Shown here: one piece after another, positions 12,501 through 25,406 of the stretch
How the letters are laid out: each line of letters starts with the position of its first letter
Numbering within the stretch: position 1 is the first letter of the stretch
Assembly (NCBI GenBank): GCA_001972305.1
Contig: BDDD01001651.1
Coordinates: 124,001-188,000 of the forward strand
Length of the DNA: 64,000 nt
Direction of reading: 5' to 3'
DNA from: Cephalotus follicularis
Taxonomy: Eukaryota; Streptophyta; Magnoliopsida; Oxalidales; Cephalotaceae
The notes under the pieces: generated by a model
Told to the model about the DNA's origin: nothing
Databases searched by the model: none
Seen by the model: only the letters and a program-made list of their open reading frames with translations
Program-made: the position numbers and the translations under genes

Positions 12501-13285
12501 TTGAAATATGTATACATACATATATAATTCTATTATGCCCAGGCAGTCGTCATTTAACATATATATATATATATATATTCATCCATTGCCTATAACCAAA
12601 CATCATGACAAATATAACAACACTAAGTAAAGGTATAGGCTCTGAGTAGGAAGGAGTTCCTACCTCAATTCAACGAGATTGCAACAGTCTCCTCTGTTTA
12701 ACGAAATTTCTTCAATTGCTCCTTGTCTTACACTGGGCTACTTTCTCCACTAGATCTTTCTCTTGCCCTCTGGATCGTCCTCTTCAAAGATGGAAATGAG
12801 AGAGATTTAATGGGAGTGAGGTGGGAGAGACAAGAAGTCTCCAGATAGCAACCCCTCCGTTGTCTCTTTCTCTCCTTTTTCCAACAGCAGCCGTCCCCAT
12901 CAACACAATTCTCCTTTTATAGCTGCCAGTAGAGTTTTCTAGACTTTTATACACGTTCTCACACAATTTGGGCTGAAGGAAAATTGGAGAGGGTCTGCCC
13001 AGTTCCCTCATTGTGGGCTGCCGAGGACGGCCCAATGTACTTTCTTTTTTCCTTCATTAATTCATTTCTAAAATCAGGCCTTAAGCATTTTGAGCCCAAA
13101 TTCCATTTCAATTTCAGTCCAATACCATAAAATTCCGTTCAAGGCCCAAAAGCCATTAATTCAATTACAGTCCAAACATTTTGGACCTGAAATATTATTC
13201 CTCAAAATACTGTACATTTATACGGATACACTGTACATTTATACAGATACATTTTATTTACAAAATTTCTGGGTATTACATATGG

Positions 13286-16200
13286 GATTGAGGGATGTGA
13301 GCACAATACCATGAAATTGTTTCTCTAAACTTTTATGAGAACATTATTTATATGAGATTGAGGAGTGTGAGCAAAATACAAAGAAAGCGAAATACTTTTA
13401 ATGGTGGAAGTCTAACTTTAATCGCCGAAAATCACTTTATATAACTGTTCACACACACACATATATATTATATACTCTTAAAGGGGTTTTTGTAGTGGCT
13501 TTTAGGATTGGTTCTGATAAAACTTTTGCAAAAACTTTAAAGTTTTGTTTTGAAGCTTTTAGAGCTTTTGGTTAGAGATTTTGCTATGTTTTTTTTTAAA
13601 TATCTTCAAATGTAATTGGCGGTTATATCCATTAGAGTATATAACTCCAACATTTAAAATATAACACTTATGATTAATATTTTATAAATCAAACAATGGA
13701 TTTGATGCTTTATATATTTAAATCATATAAATAAAATTTCAAATCTATTGGATTTGCATACAATTTTATCAAATTAGTTACTTTTTAGTATATATAAACA
13801 AACTATATAACGATTAAAATTATTCAAATGAAATAGTTAAGAGATTTTTAATTAACTTAAAAATTGGCAAAAACAATCTACATGTATGAAACTATAAATC
13901 TAGTGGTTGGATTGGTAAAATATTAATAACATATGTGATCTTTAGTTATTGAAGTATATAATTTATATACTCTGTTGGAGTGTATTCGTTTTTCCCTTTT
14001 CTTTTTATATAACTTCGTTGGGAAAACACCTCAAATTCTACATTGTTTAATTATAAGGAGTTAGAAATTGACCTCAACTTGTAAATAAGGCTCGTTTGCG
14101 TGAGTTTTATTTACTCATAAATTTCTTGTATATCAAATATCTAAATGAGTTGAGCTATTACGAAAGATGTAACCGAGCTTTTGGGTAGTGATAGTGGTGA
14201 TTTTTTGTAGTATTTCTATTTTTAAAAAGTTGTATTTGAGTTGAAATTTTAGTGGATATCGTAAACGTGAGTATATGTGAGTTAGCCGAACCACACAAAA
14301 ATATTTTCTTTAAATTATTATTTGTTGCGTTTATGTGTTGAAATTACTTTTCAATTCATATCAGTCTCAATTACACATGTAACGTAACACTTAAATTATT
14401 AAATATATTTTTTAGTAAATTTAAATTGAAAAAATTCTTCTTAAAATTATCATTTGAACATAATTTTTTTTCATAAAAACTCTAAAAAAAGAAAAAGAAA
14501 AAAAGAAAAAAAGAAAACAAGCCACGTTTGCATATGCTAATTAGTGAAGAAGAGCTCTGGTCAAGACCAGTCCATTTTTTTTAGGTTTAGTTGGACCCCA
14601 CAATCCTAGTTTTAATAATCCGAACTTTTTTTTTCATAAAACGATCTTATCTCATTGATGCAATGTATCCCTACTTTTGTGTTATTTTAGTGTATTCATT
14701 GTCCTCTTCACTCTACACTTTTTTTTTCCTCTCCTCTTTTCATTTTCGTTCGTTTTTATGAGTGTTCTTATCTGGGCTTGTGTATTAAAATTGTAAAACT
14801 TATAATTGGTTTGTTTTGTTATTTTTTGTGGCAATCATACTGTTTATTCGCATGGATTTGTTTACTGTAACATGGAGAAATTGGAAAGAGGCAAAGGGCA
14901 ATTGTTAACATGCTTGTTTTCTAAAATGTTACCAAAGTTTTTGTAAGTAGTAAGTACAATCTATGAACTTTGCTTGATAGATAACTTAGCATATAAGGGA
15001 AGTCATAGGCTCACATTCACTAATGATTGACTTGTAATAATTTTAGAGGATTTAGATTTATGTTATCGTATTATAAAATATTAAGATATATTTTTTATAT
15101 ATTTTTCGTCATATATATTTGTCAAAAATAAATGTTATGTTTTTTTTATAAAATAAAAAAAATGATTAATATGTAAACACTATATGTGACGAGATACTTA
15201 TCATTCTATATTGCGATTGTACTAAAAATTCTTTCCGCGTACACTAACACTGAGGAGCCATTAATATCAATTTGAACATATCACCTATTTATCATTGTCA
15301 TCATGTTATGTTCCAAGTTTTTTTTAAGAAAGGTTTTAATCATATGTTCTCTTTACACATGTAAGTGTATAGTAAATCTCCAAGAGATTAATACATGATT
15401 CACTATCTTTGATTTCTCACATGTGTCTTAATTTAATTTGATGAAAAGTCGAACTTTGAACATGTGTGCTTACAACATTTATCTCAAGTTCGTCTTAACA
15501 ATAGGTTATGTATGTTTTAAGTTCATGTTAGCAAGAAAGAGAAAATCTTCTTCAAACAAATTAATGTTGATTAGTTCCTCAATAATTCAAAGTTGTAAAG
15601 TTCTATCTCATCTATACCTTTTAGTTTTAAACGATTATTATCTACTAAAGGTATAATTGTAAATAAAATATGTGTTTATTCATGTCACATTTTAATCATC
15701 GATAACTTTAATTATTTTGGTGAATAAATTTGTATTTTCAAAATATTAATTCTAAGGATTTATTATAACACGTTCTTATAGATATCATAAATGTCTAATG
15801 ATGTGTGTTTCTTAAAAATGTTTTTTTAATATACTTTTAGTAAAAATAGTGTTATCAAAATTGTTTTTACAGTGAATATGTGTTTGGTAAATATATTTTT
15901 GAAATCTCTGTAAATATCATAATTTTTTTTGTCAAATATTAAAATTTATGAAAATTCTTAACAAGTTAAAACATATAGTTCATAAAAACACTTTTCAAAC
16001 TGACTTCATCAGGTCAATTTAAAAGGTGTTTTGACTCTTTTTAAAAATAAAGAGGTCAGTTTAAAAAGTGTTTTGATTATTTTTAAAAACAAAAGCATTT
16101 TTATTAAAAATATTTCTGTTAAAGTTTTACAAAACAATACATTGAGCCCAAAAAAATATTTTTGATAATACAAAAACATTATCAAAGGAGGAAGATCTTG

Positions 16201-16780
16201 CTGTTTATCAATTCACCCTTAACGGCTAATTTGTAGGCGCTTGCTAATAAGTGACCTTACACTTATTGTAATAGAAAAATAAAAAAATAAAAAATGTTGT
16301 AAGTGAAGTTAACTAAAATTAACGAGGAAAGAGATATTTTGGTGCTTTTTTTATATTTTATTTTACTTTTAGTATTATTATAATATAAATAATTAATACT
16401 TATATTTTTTATAAATTAATTATTTTTTTATTTTATAGGATAATATAATTGATTAACACACGTCACAAAAATTATATCCTATTTTATAATAATACTAGAA
16501 TTTTTGTTACTTTTTTTCTGAGAGAAGACCAATAATTTGCGTGTAGCAATTGAATTTTGTAACATAAAATAGACAAACTATGTATTGAAAGGCATAATCA
16601 GGTGAGATGAAGCACATGAAGAAGCAGTGGATTTTTCATTGACCCAGCAAGATAAAGAAGTCTTGTTCAGTTTCTTCATTTATCACAATAAAAAATATTA
16701 ATTCAAAGAATTAATTGGGGAAAGAAAACTCTCAAGTCATGAGCTGGCATAATCTCATTGGCTAGTGCAGAAAAGAAAAA
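13286..16780. other. AT-rich intergenic DNA, no gene seen
   Basis: About 3.5 kb with no open frame that carries a domain. A 72-codon frame at 15438-15656 is unsupported. The start (13281-13378) repeats host sequence seen left of the solo LTR. Bases 13650-13950 hold a copy of the dispersed AT-rich repeat. Bases 15830-16150 contain mutually similar TTTTTAAAAA-rich phrases, possibly a decayed MITE. Confidence 0.5.
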
Positions 16781-16800
16781 TCCTGTGAAGTATAAAAATA
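16755..16800 (+). promoter_or_regulatory. Probable core promoter of callose synthase
   Basis: TATAAAAATA at 16791-16800, with ATTGGC (a reverse CCAAT motif) about 30 bases upstream near 16757. A pyrimidine-rich stretch (CT repeats around 16880-16915) follows, as in many plant leaders. Placement about 1.2 kb before the ATG fits a spliced 5' UTR. Confidence 0.5.
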
Positions 16801-16824
16801 GAACAGAGCCATGTGGCCCATGTC

Positions 16825-18031
16825 TTAGTGACATGTTGTAGTTGCTTCCTTCTTCCCCTTGTTTACAGCTACCACTCTGTGAACCAACATTACTCTCTTT
16901 CTCTCTCTCTCTCTATACCTACATACATACATACACATATATTTATATATACAAAACACATCCATGTGTGCATAGATTACTGAGTGTTCAGTTGTTACTT
17001 ATCTTTACTAGATTATACTATATACTAATATATCTGTTAGCAAACAGTATGATCATTCACAACATAACTTCTCCTTGAAGCTTTACAATATCTCTTTCAA
17101 CTGGTAATCTTCAACTCTCAGTTTCATTCCTTTTTATTTTTATTTTTACTTTCATAATGTCAAATTTTTGTATGGTTGAAGAAGAAAGCAGTGCCTCCAA
17201 AACAACAAGGAGTGAATTTTGATATGCACATGAATTCTAGATATTAACAGAAGCCAGAGTTATTGGAAAGTTTCATTTTCTTCTTCTTTTTGGTATATGT
17301 AATACTGTTTTGATGCTAACTCAAATATTATTTTGGTTGATATAGTTCTGTTTTATTTCCTTTTGTTTCTAATCAACCCAAAGGGGTTTGATACTGTATT
17401 TTTTTTCATGGGTTGACGTTTCTTTTAATTCCTTGAAAGGATTGCTGTCAAAATAGATGAAAAAGAATAATTGTAGGCTTGTTAAGCATTCTGTTGGTTT
17501 ATTTTGTAAAGGGTCAATTATTTCTGTTGGTTAATTAATTATTTCTTAATGATACTAGACTCAATATACAGAGTTTTTTCCAGCTTTTAAAGGATCCTAA
17601 AGGATTGCCCAAATTTCATCTTGTCTTTGTTTAATATTTCTTTTTGTGGGTAGTCTTTACTTAATATGGTTCATAGCAACATGTCAAAGTGTTTGTGTGG
17701 GCTTTATCAGCCTCCGTTTGATTGCAGAGTAAATATGATCTAAGAAAATTAAATCTCGTGTCTTAACTCTCATGTGTTGTGATGTATGTCTGAAAGACAA
17801 CGATAGAAGCTGTGTTTAACTAAGTTGAATTAAGCATCGTCTAATGAAGTTCTCTTGTTTTGCATGGAGAATAAATAATGTAATTGTTTAGCTGATATAG
17901 AGCGGGCTGAATTAACTGGGTAAATTGTGGTGAGAATTTCAGAGAAATTTTGTTTCTCAAGTTGTCTGATGGTTTTTCGTGGGTTTTGACAGGTAAAAGT
18001 AGTCTAAGTTGCTATCTGGTAGGATTAAAAG
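16825..18031 (+). other. Probable 5' UTR with an intron
   Basis: A noncoding exon is likely from about 16825 to 17103, ending at a GTAATC donor. An acceptor TTTTGACAG ends at 17992, leaving 39 bases of leader (17993-18031) before the ATG. The intervening 17104-17992 is T-rich like a plant intron and has no long open frame. Inferred from splice-site consensus; the transcription start is a guess from the TATA box. Confidence 0.5.
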
Positions 18032-21000
18032 ATGGCACAGAGAAGGGGGTCTGATCAGCCCCCGCTGAGGCGGATCCAGCGGACTCAGACTGCTGGTAAT
18101 CTTGGTGAGGCGATGTTAGATAGTGAGGTGGTGCCTTCTTCTCTGGTTGAGATTGCTCCAATTCTCCGAGTTGCTAATGAAGTAGAGGCTGCCAATCCTA
18201 GAGTTGCTTATCTCTGTAAGTTGCTCTTCATATGTTTCTACCATTATGTGTGAGTATGTATTATTATTAGTTTGTATGACAGTCTGACATCAATATAATA
18301 GTAATTATGTTATTGTAATTGCTGATAAAAACGCTGGGATAATAATTGAGAATTCAGATTCATCTGCCTTTGTCAACTATCTTGCATCATTTAGTTGCTG
18401 AGGAAAGATAGGAAAAGGAAGAGAGAAGAAGGCATAGTAGTATTCATGCAACAACAGTCATCTCAACTTTGCCTAATGCAACTATTTGGCTCACCTGAGT
18501 AGAAATGCCTTTTTTCATAATGGCCCAAAATATATTTCTACAATGGAATGGCATTTTCACATCAAGTCAGATAGGCAAGCTATCACAGACTAAAAGCTTT
18601 AAAAGATTTGTTTATAGTTTCACATCTATTAATGAGATCGACTAAATGAGAATGTCTAGATGAATGATGTGATAATATAATTTTGCATAAATATAGTTGA
18701 ATGGAGTAAGTTTTGATGTCTACAGAACAGAAATATATAATTTATTCCCGTAAAAAGTAAAACGGAATTGCTCACAGGAAAGAACTAAAAAGCATCTTCT
18801 AAGTGTTTGTCCTTGATGTTTTGTTGTCAAGAGAAAGATGCATGGAACGTGCAAATGGATACTGTATGTGACTTTTAACATTCTGTTCCCCAACATAGAG
18901 AGCAAGTGTTTTGCTAATTTTTTTCTCATAATTTATTGAGTACCAGAATGACTTGAAGTTTTCATCATGAGATATGAGATATTATGGTTCGCTTTCTTTT
19001 AGTTGTAGACATGTTTGATGTCAGTTTTCCAAAAGTAAGGGGATTTTAATTATGTAGCAGCCTTACTTTGCAAAATTTAAAGAATTTACCTGAGATTTGT
19101 CTGCATTGATGGGGGGTATGGATAACTGCTTTCAGTCAGTGGAATGATTTTTTTATTGAGGGTATGGTAACACATTCAAAAAGGTTTGTGTACTTTCTGT
19201 TTGTTTGATATTCTTTCACTGTTAGTTATTTACTTTAATATGTATATTTATTACAGGTCAATGGTAATTAGAACCTAATGCAGTAAATGGTCTCATCTTT
19301 TCTGCTTGCCTCTTCTAATTATGAATCTTTGCATTTTGTTATGTATTTGTTGTGTGGTGGTAATCTTACCATGCCATAATAATAATAAGATGCAATGGTA
19401 TGCTTATTGAACTCTAACATGTATCTGAATTTAAATGCATATTAATGTGAATGTGGATATCAGGCCGGTTCTATGCTTTTGAGAAAGCTCACAGACTAGA
19501 TCCCACGTCAAGTGGCCGTGGTGTTCGGCAATTTAAAACTGCGCTGCTACAACGCTTGGAAAGAGTAAGCTCTTATTTCACTGTTTCTTAAGATCTATAG
19601 TTTTTTGTTTTACTGTATACTTATTGGCCAATGATACTACGTTGTTTAGAGATACTTTTGCAAGAAAATTCTATGTAGCTTGTTAGATAATCTTGTTTCC
19701 GTGTCTTGATTTTATGAGATGCTGTGATTGCCTTAAAAATTTTGATGAATGTTTCTAGCTGTTGAATACTCTTCAACCTCCTTGCCCTTTTTGTGGGAGT
19801 TGAGAGTTTAAATTTAATATGTATATATATATATATATATGATGCTTTTCAGGAAAATGAAATTACATTGGCAGGAAGGCAAAAGAGTGACGCTCGTGAA
19901 ATGCAGAGTTTCTATCGACATTACTATGAGAAGTATATTCGAGCTTTGCATACTGCTGATAAAGCCGATCGGTTAGTTTTCTGACAGAATGTATTTGATT
20001 TTTATTGGTTGCCTGGATGCTTCACTCTAATGCATTTCACTTAAATTGATATCAAGTCTATCTTCCTAGTTCAGTGCCCAACTTACAAAAGCATATCAAA
20101 CTGCTGCGGTCCTATTTGAAGTTTTAAAGGCAGTTAATCAGACAGAAGATATAGAAGTAGCTGATGAGGTGAAACTGAAATTTTTCTTTGTTTCAGTCAG
20201 GCTAAGTGATATACATTTTGCTGTGGTTGTTACCTAATGTTGAATTTTCATATTCCTTTTCTTTCTTTTAATTCTGCATTGTAGATTTTGGAAGTTCAGA
20301 CTAAGGTCGAAGAAAAGACGAAGATATACGTCCCTTACAATATACTTCCTCTTGATCCTGATAGTCAAAATCAAGCTATTATGCAATATCTGGAGGTTAA
20401 TTATTGCTCTTCACCTATATGCTATATCTCTTTGTTTGGTTTACTGTTAAAATAATTTGGTTGCTTATTTTATTTCTAGATTCGAACTACTGTTGCTGCA
20501 CTTCGTAACACTAGGGGTTTGCCATGGCCAAAAGGCTACAAAAAGAAATTAGATGAAGACATTCTGGACTGGCTTCAGGCTATGTTTGGATTTCAGGTGA
20601 CTTATAAGCATGTTTGTTTTCTGCAGCTTGATTTTCATTATTTATATGCAGCTTTATTAACATATTAATCTGCAGAAGGATAATGTGGCAAATCAAAGGG
20701 AGCACTTGATTCTGTTGCTTGCTAATGTGCATATTCGACAATTTCCAAAGCCAGATCAGCAACCCAAGGTTTTTTTTTAGGGCATATGTGTTTATTCTAT
20801 CTAGGCCTACTCTTTGTGATCCCTTGCTGATTGTGGTTCAAATATCCGGTTAGTTGGATGACCGGGCACTGACAGAAGTCATGCAGAAACTTTTCAAAAA
20901 CTACAAAAGATGGTGCAAGTATCTTGGTCGCAAAAGTAGCCTTTGGTAAGTTCTCCCATAAAAGTTATTAGTTTTGTGATTTTACTAACTCCTCTGTTAG

Positions 21001-24000
21001 TTTTAATTTTTATATTTAAATGAAACTCCTTTGTTAGTTGGTTCTAACTTTTCGGTTACTTTTCTGCTCTGTCATTTTTTTTTACCGTTGTCATCAAGGC
21101 ACTGTTAATAATTTGCAGGTTGCCAACTATTCAGCAGGAAGTTCAGCAGCGGAAATTATTATACATGGGTCTGCATCTTCTTATTTGGGGAGAAGCGGCA
21201 AACCTGCGATTCATGCCAGAATGTCTTTGCTATATTTATCACCATGTATGCGTTACTTGACAGATTTTAAAATTTTTTAGGACATAAATTTGAAACCAAT
21301 TCCGTGATGAAAATTTTGATTTTATTTTCTTGTTGTCAACCTTATGTAGTGAATTATCTCCTGCATGAAGTATCCTATTATTACATGCATGTGCATTTTC
21401 ATAGAGGTTGGCATTAATTAACTATGCTAACCTTTGGAATAAGTTAATCTATATATGATGCAAAGAAAAAATTGTCACACAAAACTACGTGCCATTATAT
21501 TTTTCCAAATAAAGTTTGATTAGTTTCAATCAATTCAAATATTCTAATTACTTGATCCCACAATAAAATTAAATTAAGCTCAAATGTCCCATTGAATGCA
21601 CGTAATGTAGATAGTTTTACTTGTACTAAGGTACAATTGGAGAGAAAGAGAAGGGGTATCACATTTTTTATGTATACTTAGCGTCTCGGTTTTCCTCTTT
21701 AATGAGTTTTCCTTTGTATGTGATACATAATCCAGGAGTATTTGTAGAGAAGTATTTGTTATAGTTCTTTATCACAATTGTAAATTGCATCCTGAAATGG
21801 TGGTTGGGATTTTGACTTTGCTGAGTTGAGCTTTCATTCGGTTGTTGTTTTCAAATAGATGGCATTTGAATTGTACGGAATGCTGGCTGGGAGTGTGAGT
21901 CCAATGACAGGTGAGCACATAAAACCAGCCTATGGTGGTGAAGATGAGGCTTTCTTGAGGAAAGTAGTGACTCCAATATATGAAACACTGGCAAAGGTGT
22001 TTCTCCTGCTCCATTTCCTGGTTGTAACTTTGCTTGAATTCCTTTTGATGTTTAACTGGTTCTTTTATTTGACAATTTGTGCCTTACAGGAAGCTTCGAA
22101 GAGCAAAGGAGGAAAATCAAAGCATTCTCAATGGAGAAATTATGATGATTTAAATGAATACTTTTGGTAATATGCTTTTCTTTGGTACTCTGAAAGTCCC
22201 TGTACCCAAATTTGAAATTATGGCTTCACTCTGTTGGTGTGATATTGCAGGTCAGTTGAGTGTTTTAGATTAGGTTGGCCTATGCGTGCTGATGCTAATT
22301 TCTTTTGTCCGCCTCCAGGAGAGATTGAAGTCGACAAACATGAGGTAGGGTTTGCAACCCTTTCGAATATATTGTTTGATTGTGCGCCTTTCTTGCTTAT
22401 CTTCCTTCATTTCAACATTTGACTGGTAACCTCTTTTACTTTTAAAATCATTGAATACTGTCGTTCTCTTGGGTAAGTTAACTTTCTTGCTTTATACAAA
22501 CCATATTTGTGTTATTCAAGCATTTTGAAAGTGATGATTTAGTTACTGGATTGATGTGACATTCTCAGAAATGCCTCAATGCTCACTCTCGAGGGAACTG
22601 TTTTGAAGTGTGAGATACATGTCCCCTGTGTTACATGTAATTTTTGCTAATTAGTATGCCTATGTAGCATCCTTCGTGGTATCTGCCATTACTAAGATAT
22701 GTGGGTGTGGTTCTCTTTACCTATAAGTGTGAGTGTGTCATGGTCTGGTAAAACAATTTCCAACTCTCCATCCTGTCGTTGTATTACTAAAATCTGAATA
22801 TGATCTGTCGTTTATCTCTCTCACCATGCTCGGTTTAAATTAGCTCATTGACCTTGATATGTGTCGGCAACTCATCTTACCTTTGTATTTAAAGAGGTGA
22901 GAATCGATCTTATGGTTCAGTCCACAATGTATTGGAATATGCAAGGTTGCTCTGCATTCTCTTAAGCACATTCAAATTAGAAGATTTGGATTTCACCTCA
23001 TGCTTTCATTAATTTTGTGCTGTATTTACACTCAAGCGGTTGCCTGGTTATGGACAAGTATAAGCAGGCCACATTTTGTAATTCTATGGGTGTACAAAGA
23101 ATTTTAAATGAGCCATAATTTCGGGTTATTTATCAGAAATTCTTTTGTTGAGAGAGTGATCACAGTAACCACACCCCAAAGACAATCAAGTGGGTTATCT
23201 TCACCATGTAGCATTGTGATGGTTACACCCATCTAGAAGCATATTCTCTTCTTTGCTTGTCAATTGAGATGGATAAATTAACTTCACAATTATTGCATGT
23301 TGATGGTTGTTTTATACTCAACTAGAATCTGATTCTTCAGTACTCATTAGTTGGGATAGCTATGTTTTACACGTCCACACTCGACAAACATTTCAGAAAA
23401 AATGAGAGAGAGAGAAGTCCCATTAGCATTTGCAATATTGCAACAGTAATAGGAAGCAAAACCACTTGAGAAGTTGATGGTGCCACTAATCAATAAAAAG
23501 TAGGATGTTGAACCACCACTAATAAATTGTTACTTTGCACCTCAACCATATGTTAAGCTTACTATATCCAAAGGGAAGGGCCCCGTTGTATCGTGCTTAT
23601 ATCTGATAGTATGTGTAATAATAATGAGATTAATTTTTTGTCCCATCTCATTAGGAGAAAATTTCTTTTCTTAAAACTAACCAATTTTTTTTCTTAAGTT
23701 ATCTAATTCCGGTTTCAACTTGGGTTGTCTAATTGTTATTTAACAATTGATATACAACAGTACTTTATTGATGGCACTTTAGTCTTCCACTCAAATTGAA
23801 TATTGTAAAACTCACAGACCATTTCAAGTATTCCATTTGGCTGACTGCACCATTTTCAAGAAGGATATTGTTTCTAGTGGTTCAACTAACTATGACATTC
23901 AATTTTGTTTTCTATATTGCAAAGTCCCTCATGTTTTTCTATAAAATGCTGTAATCTTGTCTCTGGAGAAGATTGAGTAAGTATCATTTTCCTCAATCCA

Positions 24001-25406
24001 AATTTTGTGAGTCATTTATTTCTAACAATTGTATAGATAAACACAAAATTGGATTTGTTCTGAAATTGCACATCTCAATGTCGTAATCATGATGTTCAGG
24101 ACAAAAAACCAGTTACCGGGGCTCGATGGATTGGAAAAAGTAACTTCGTTGAAATACGCTCATATTGCCATATTTTCAGAAGTTTTGATAGGATGTGGAG
24201 CTTTTATATTTTGTGTTTACAGGTGTTCCTCTTTTCTTTTCTTATTAATTATTATATTGATATTCCTCTTTTTATGTATGCCATTGTTGCCTCTACTTCA
24301 TAACTGTATGTCCAGTTAATTTTGGCTTCTTTGTTATGTTGATGTATGCTGTCTACTTTAGGCAATGATCATCATTGCTTGGAATGGGTCTGGGAAATTA
24401 ACTTCCATTTTTGAGGGTGATGTCTTCAAGAAAGTTCTGAGTATCTTCATAACTGCTGCTATATTGAAGCTCGTACAAGGTATAAAGCTAGTTGATCTTA
24501 TTCGCTTCAGAATTCATACTTAACTAACTTTCAGTCTAATGCCTTTAGTCTAGTAATTAATTTTCCATTCTATTTTCCGACTCCTCAAATTTCCATTGTG
24601 CACTTACATTTCGTGATCACTACGGGAATCTTCTCCATTGTGATTGTTGTTGCTTCATTATGTTTCTAATTTTATTTTTGCAGCTGTACTTGATATAATA
24701 TTGAGCTGGAAAGCAAGGCAGAGCATGCCATTATATGTCAAGTTGAGATATATTTTGAAGGTTCTCGCAGCTGCAGCATGGGTCATAATTCTACCAGTAA
24801 CTTATGCATATAGTTGGAAAAATCCTCCTGGAATTGCTCAGACCATCAAACAGTGGTTTGGAAATAGTCCAACTTCACCTACCTTGTTCATTTTGGCAAT
24901 CATCATTTACTTATCACCAAACATGCTCTCCATGTTGTTGTTTATGTTACCATTTGTTCGGCGGCTTCTTGAAAGATCAAACTATAAGATTGTGATGCTT
25001 GTGATGTGGTGGTCCCAGGTATGCAGAAACATGTATTGGAACTTTTTTTTTTAATGACAGCTGTGCTTTGAGCTCCAAAAGCGACTAATTTGTAGTTTCT
25101 GTAGACTGGAAACCGTTAATTCTCTTTTTTTCCTCTAATAAATATAGTTCAATGTCTATATCTGATGTCACATTTTCCCTTTATCTAATAACTTGCAGCC
25201 TCGGCTCTATGTTGGAAGGGGAATGCATGAGAGCTCATTCTCGCTTATTAAGTAAGTTTATAAGTGTTTTTTTTTGGGTGGGAATGGCTTGAAGTAGATA
25301 TTCACGACTCTGGCTCATGAGTTCTTAACTATGACAATTTTTTAGGTACACTATGTTTTGGATTCTACTGATACTATCAAAACTAGCATTCAGCTACTAT
25401 GTTGAG
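18032..25406 (+). other. CALS3: Callose synthase exons 1-17
   Basis: Exons: 18032-18215, 19464-19564, 19853-19971, 20075-20168, 20285-20395, 20480-20596, 20676-20768, 20854-20945, 21119-21245, 21859-21996, 22090-22166, 22251-22344, 24100-24222, 24362-24479, 24684-25018, 25199-25251, 25346-25406. They encode residues 1-679: the cytosolic N-terminus, the FKS1-type domain and the first membrane segments. All introns are GT-AG and phases agree throughout. Long introns are intron 1 (18216-19463), intron 9 (21246-21858) and intron 12 (22345-24099). I saw no gene or clear transposon in them; intron 2 contains a TA repeat. Confidence 0.85.

Larger units (their letters stand above)
10466..13280 (-). 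mobile_element. Third long solo LTR, minus orientation
   Basis: Left end TGTAACGCTCC, right end GGGTATTACA, with exact 5-bp duplications TATGG at 10461-10465 and 13281-13285. No gag-pol inside. On the minus strand a TATAAAAG box lies near 12915-12922 and is followed by a purine/pyrimidine-biased leader and then the GC-rich core, mirroring the layout of the two LTRs at 4419-9995. Minus-strand ends (TGTAATACCC) fit a gypsy LTR. Family assignment is inference. Confidence 0.75.

Noticed and set aside
11636-12595. 319-codon + strand open frame and a 226-codon minus frame in the same GC-rich block
   Set aside because: Open on both strands, low-complexity translation with no domain, and inside a solo LTR with clear target duplications; stop scarcity from high GC explains it.
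15438-15656. 72-codon + strand frame upstream of callose synthase
   Set aside because: No domain, AT-rich codons, no supporting neighbours.
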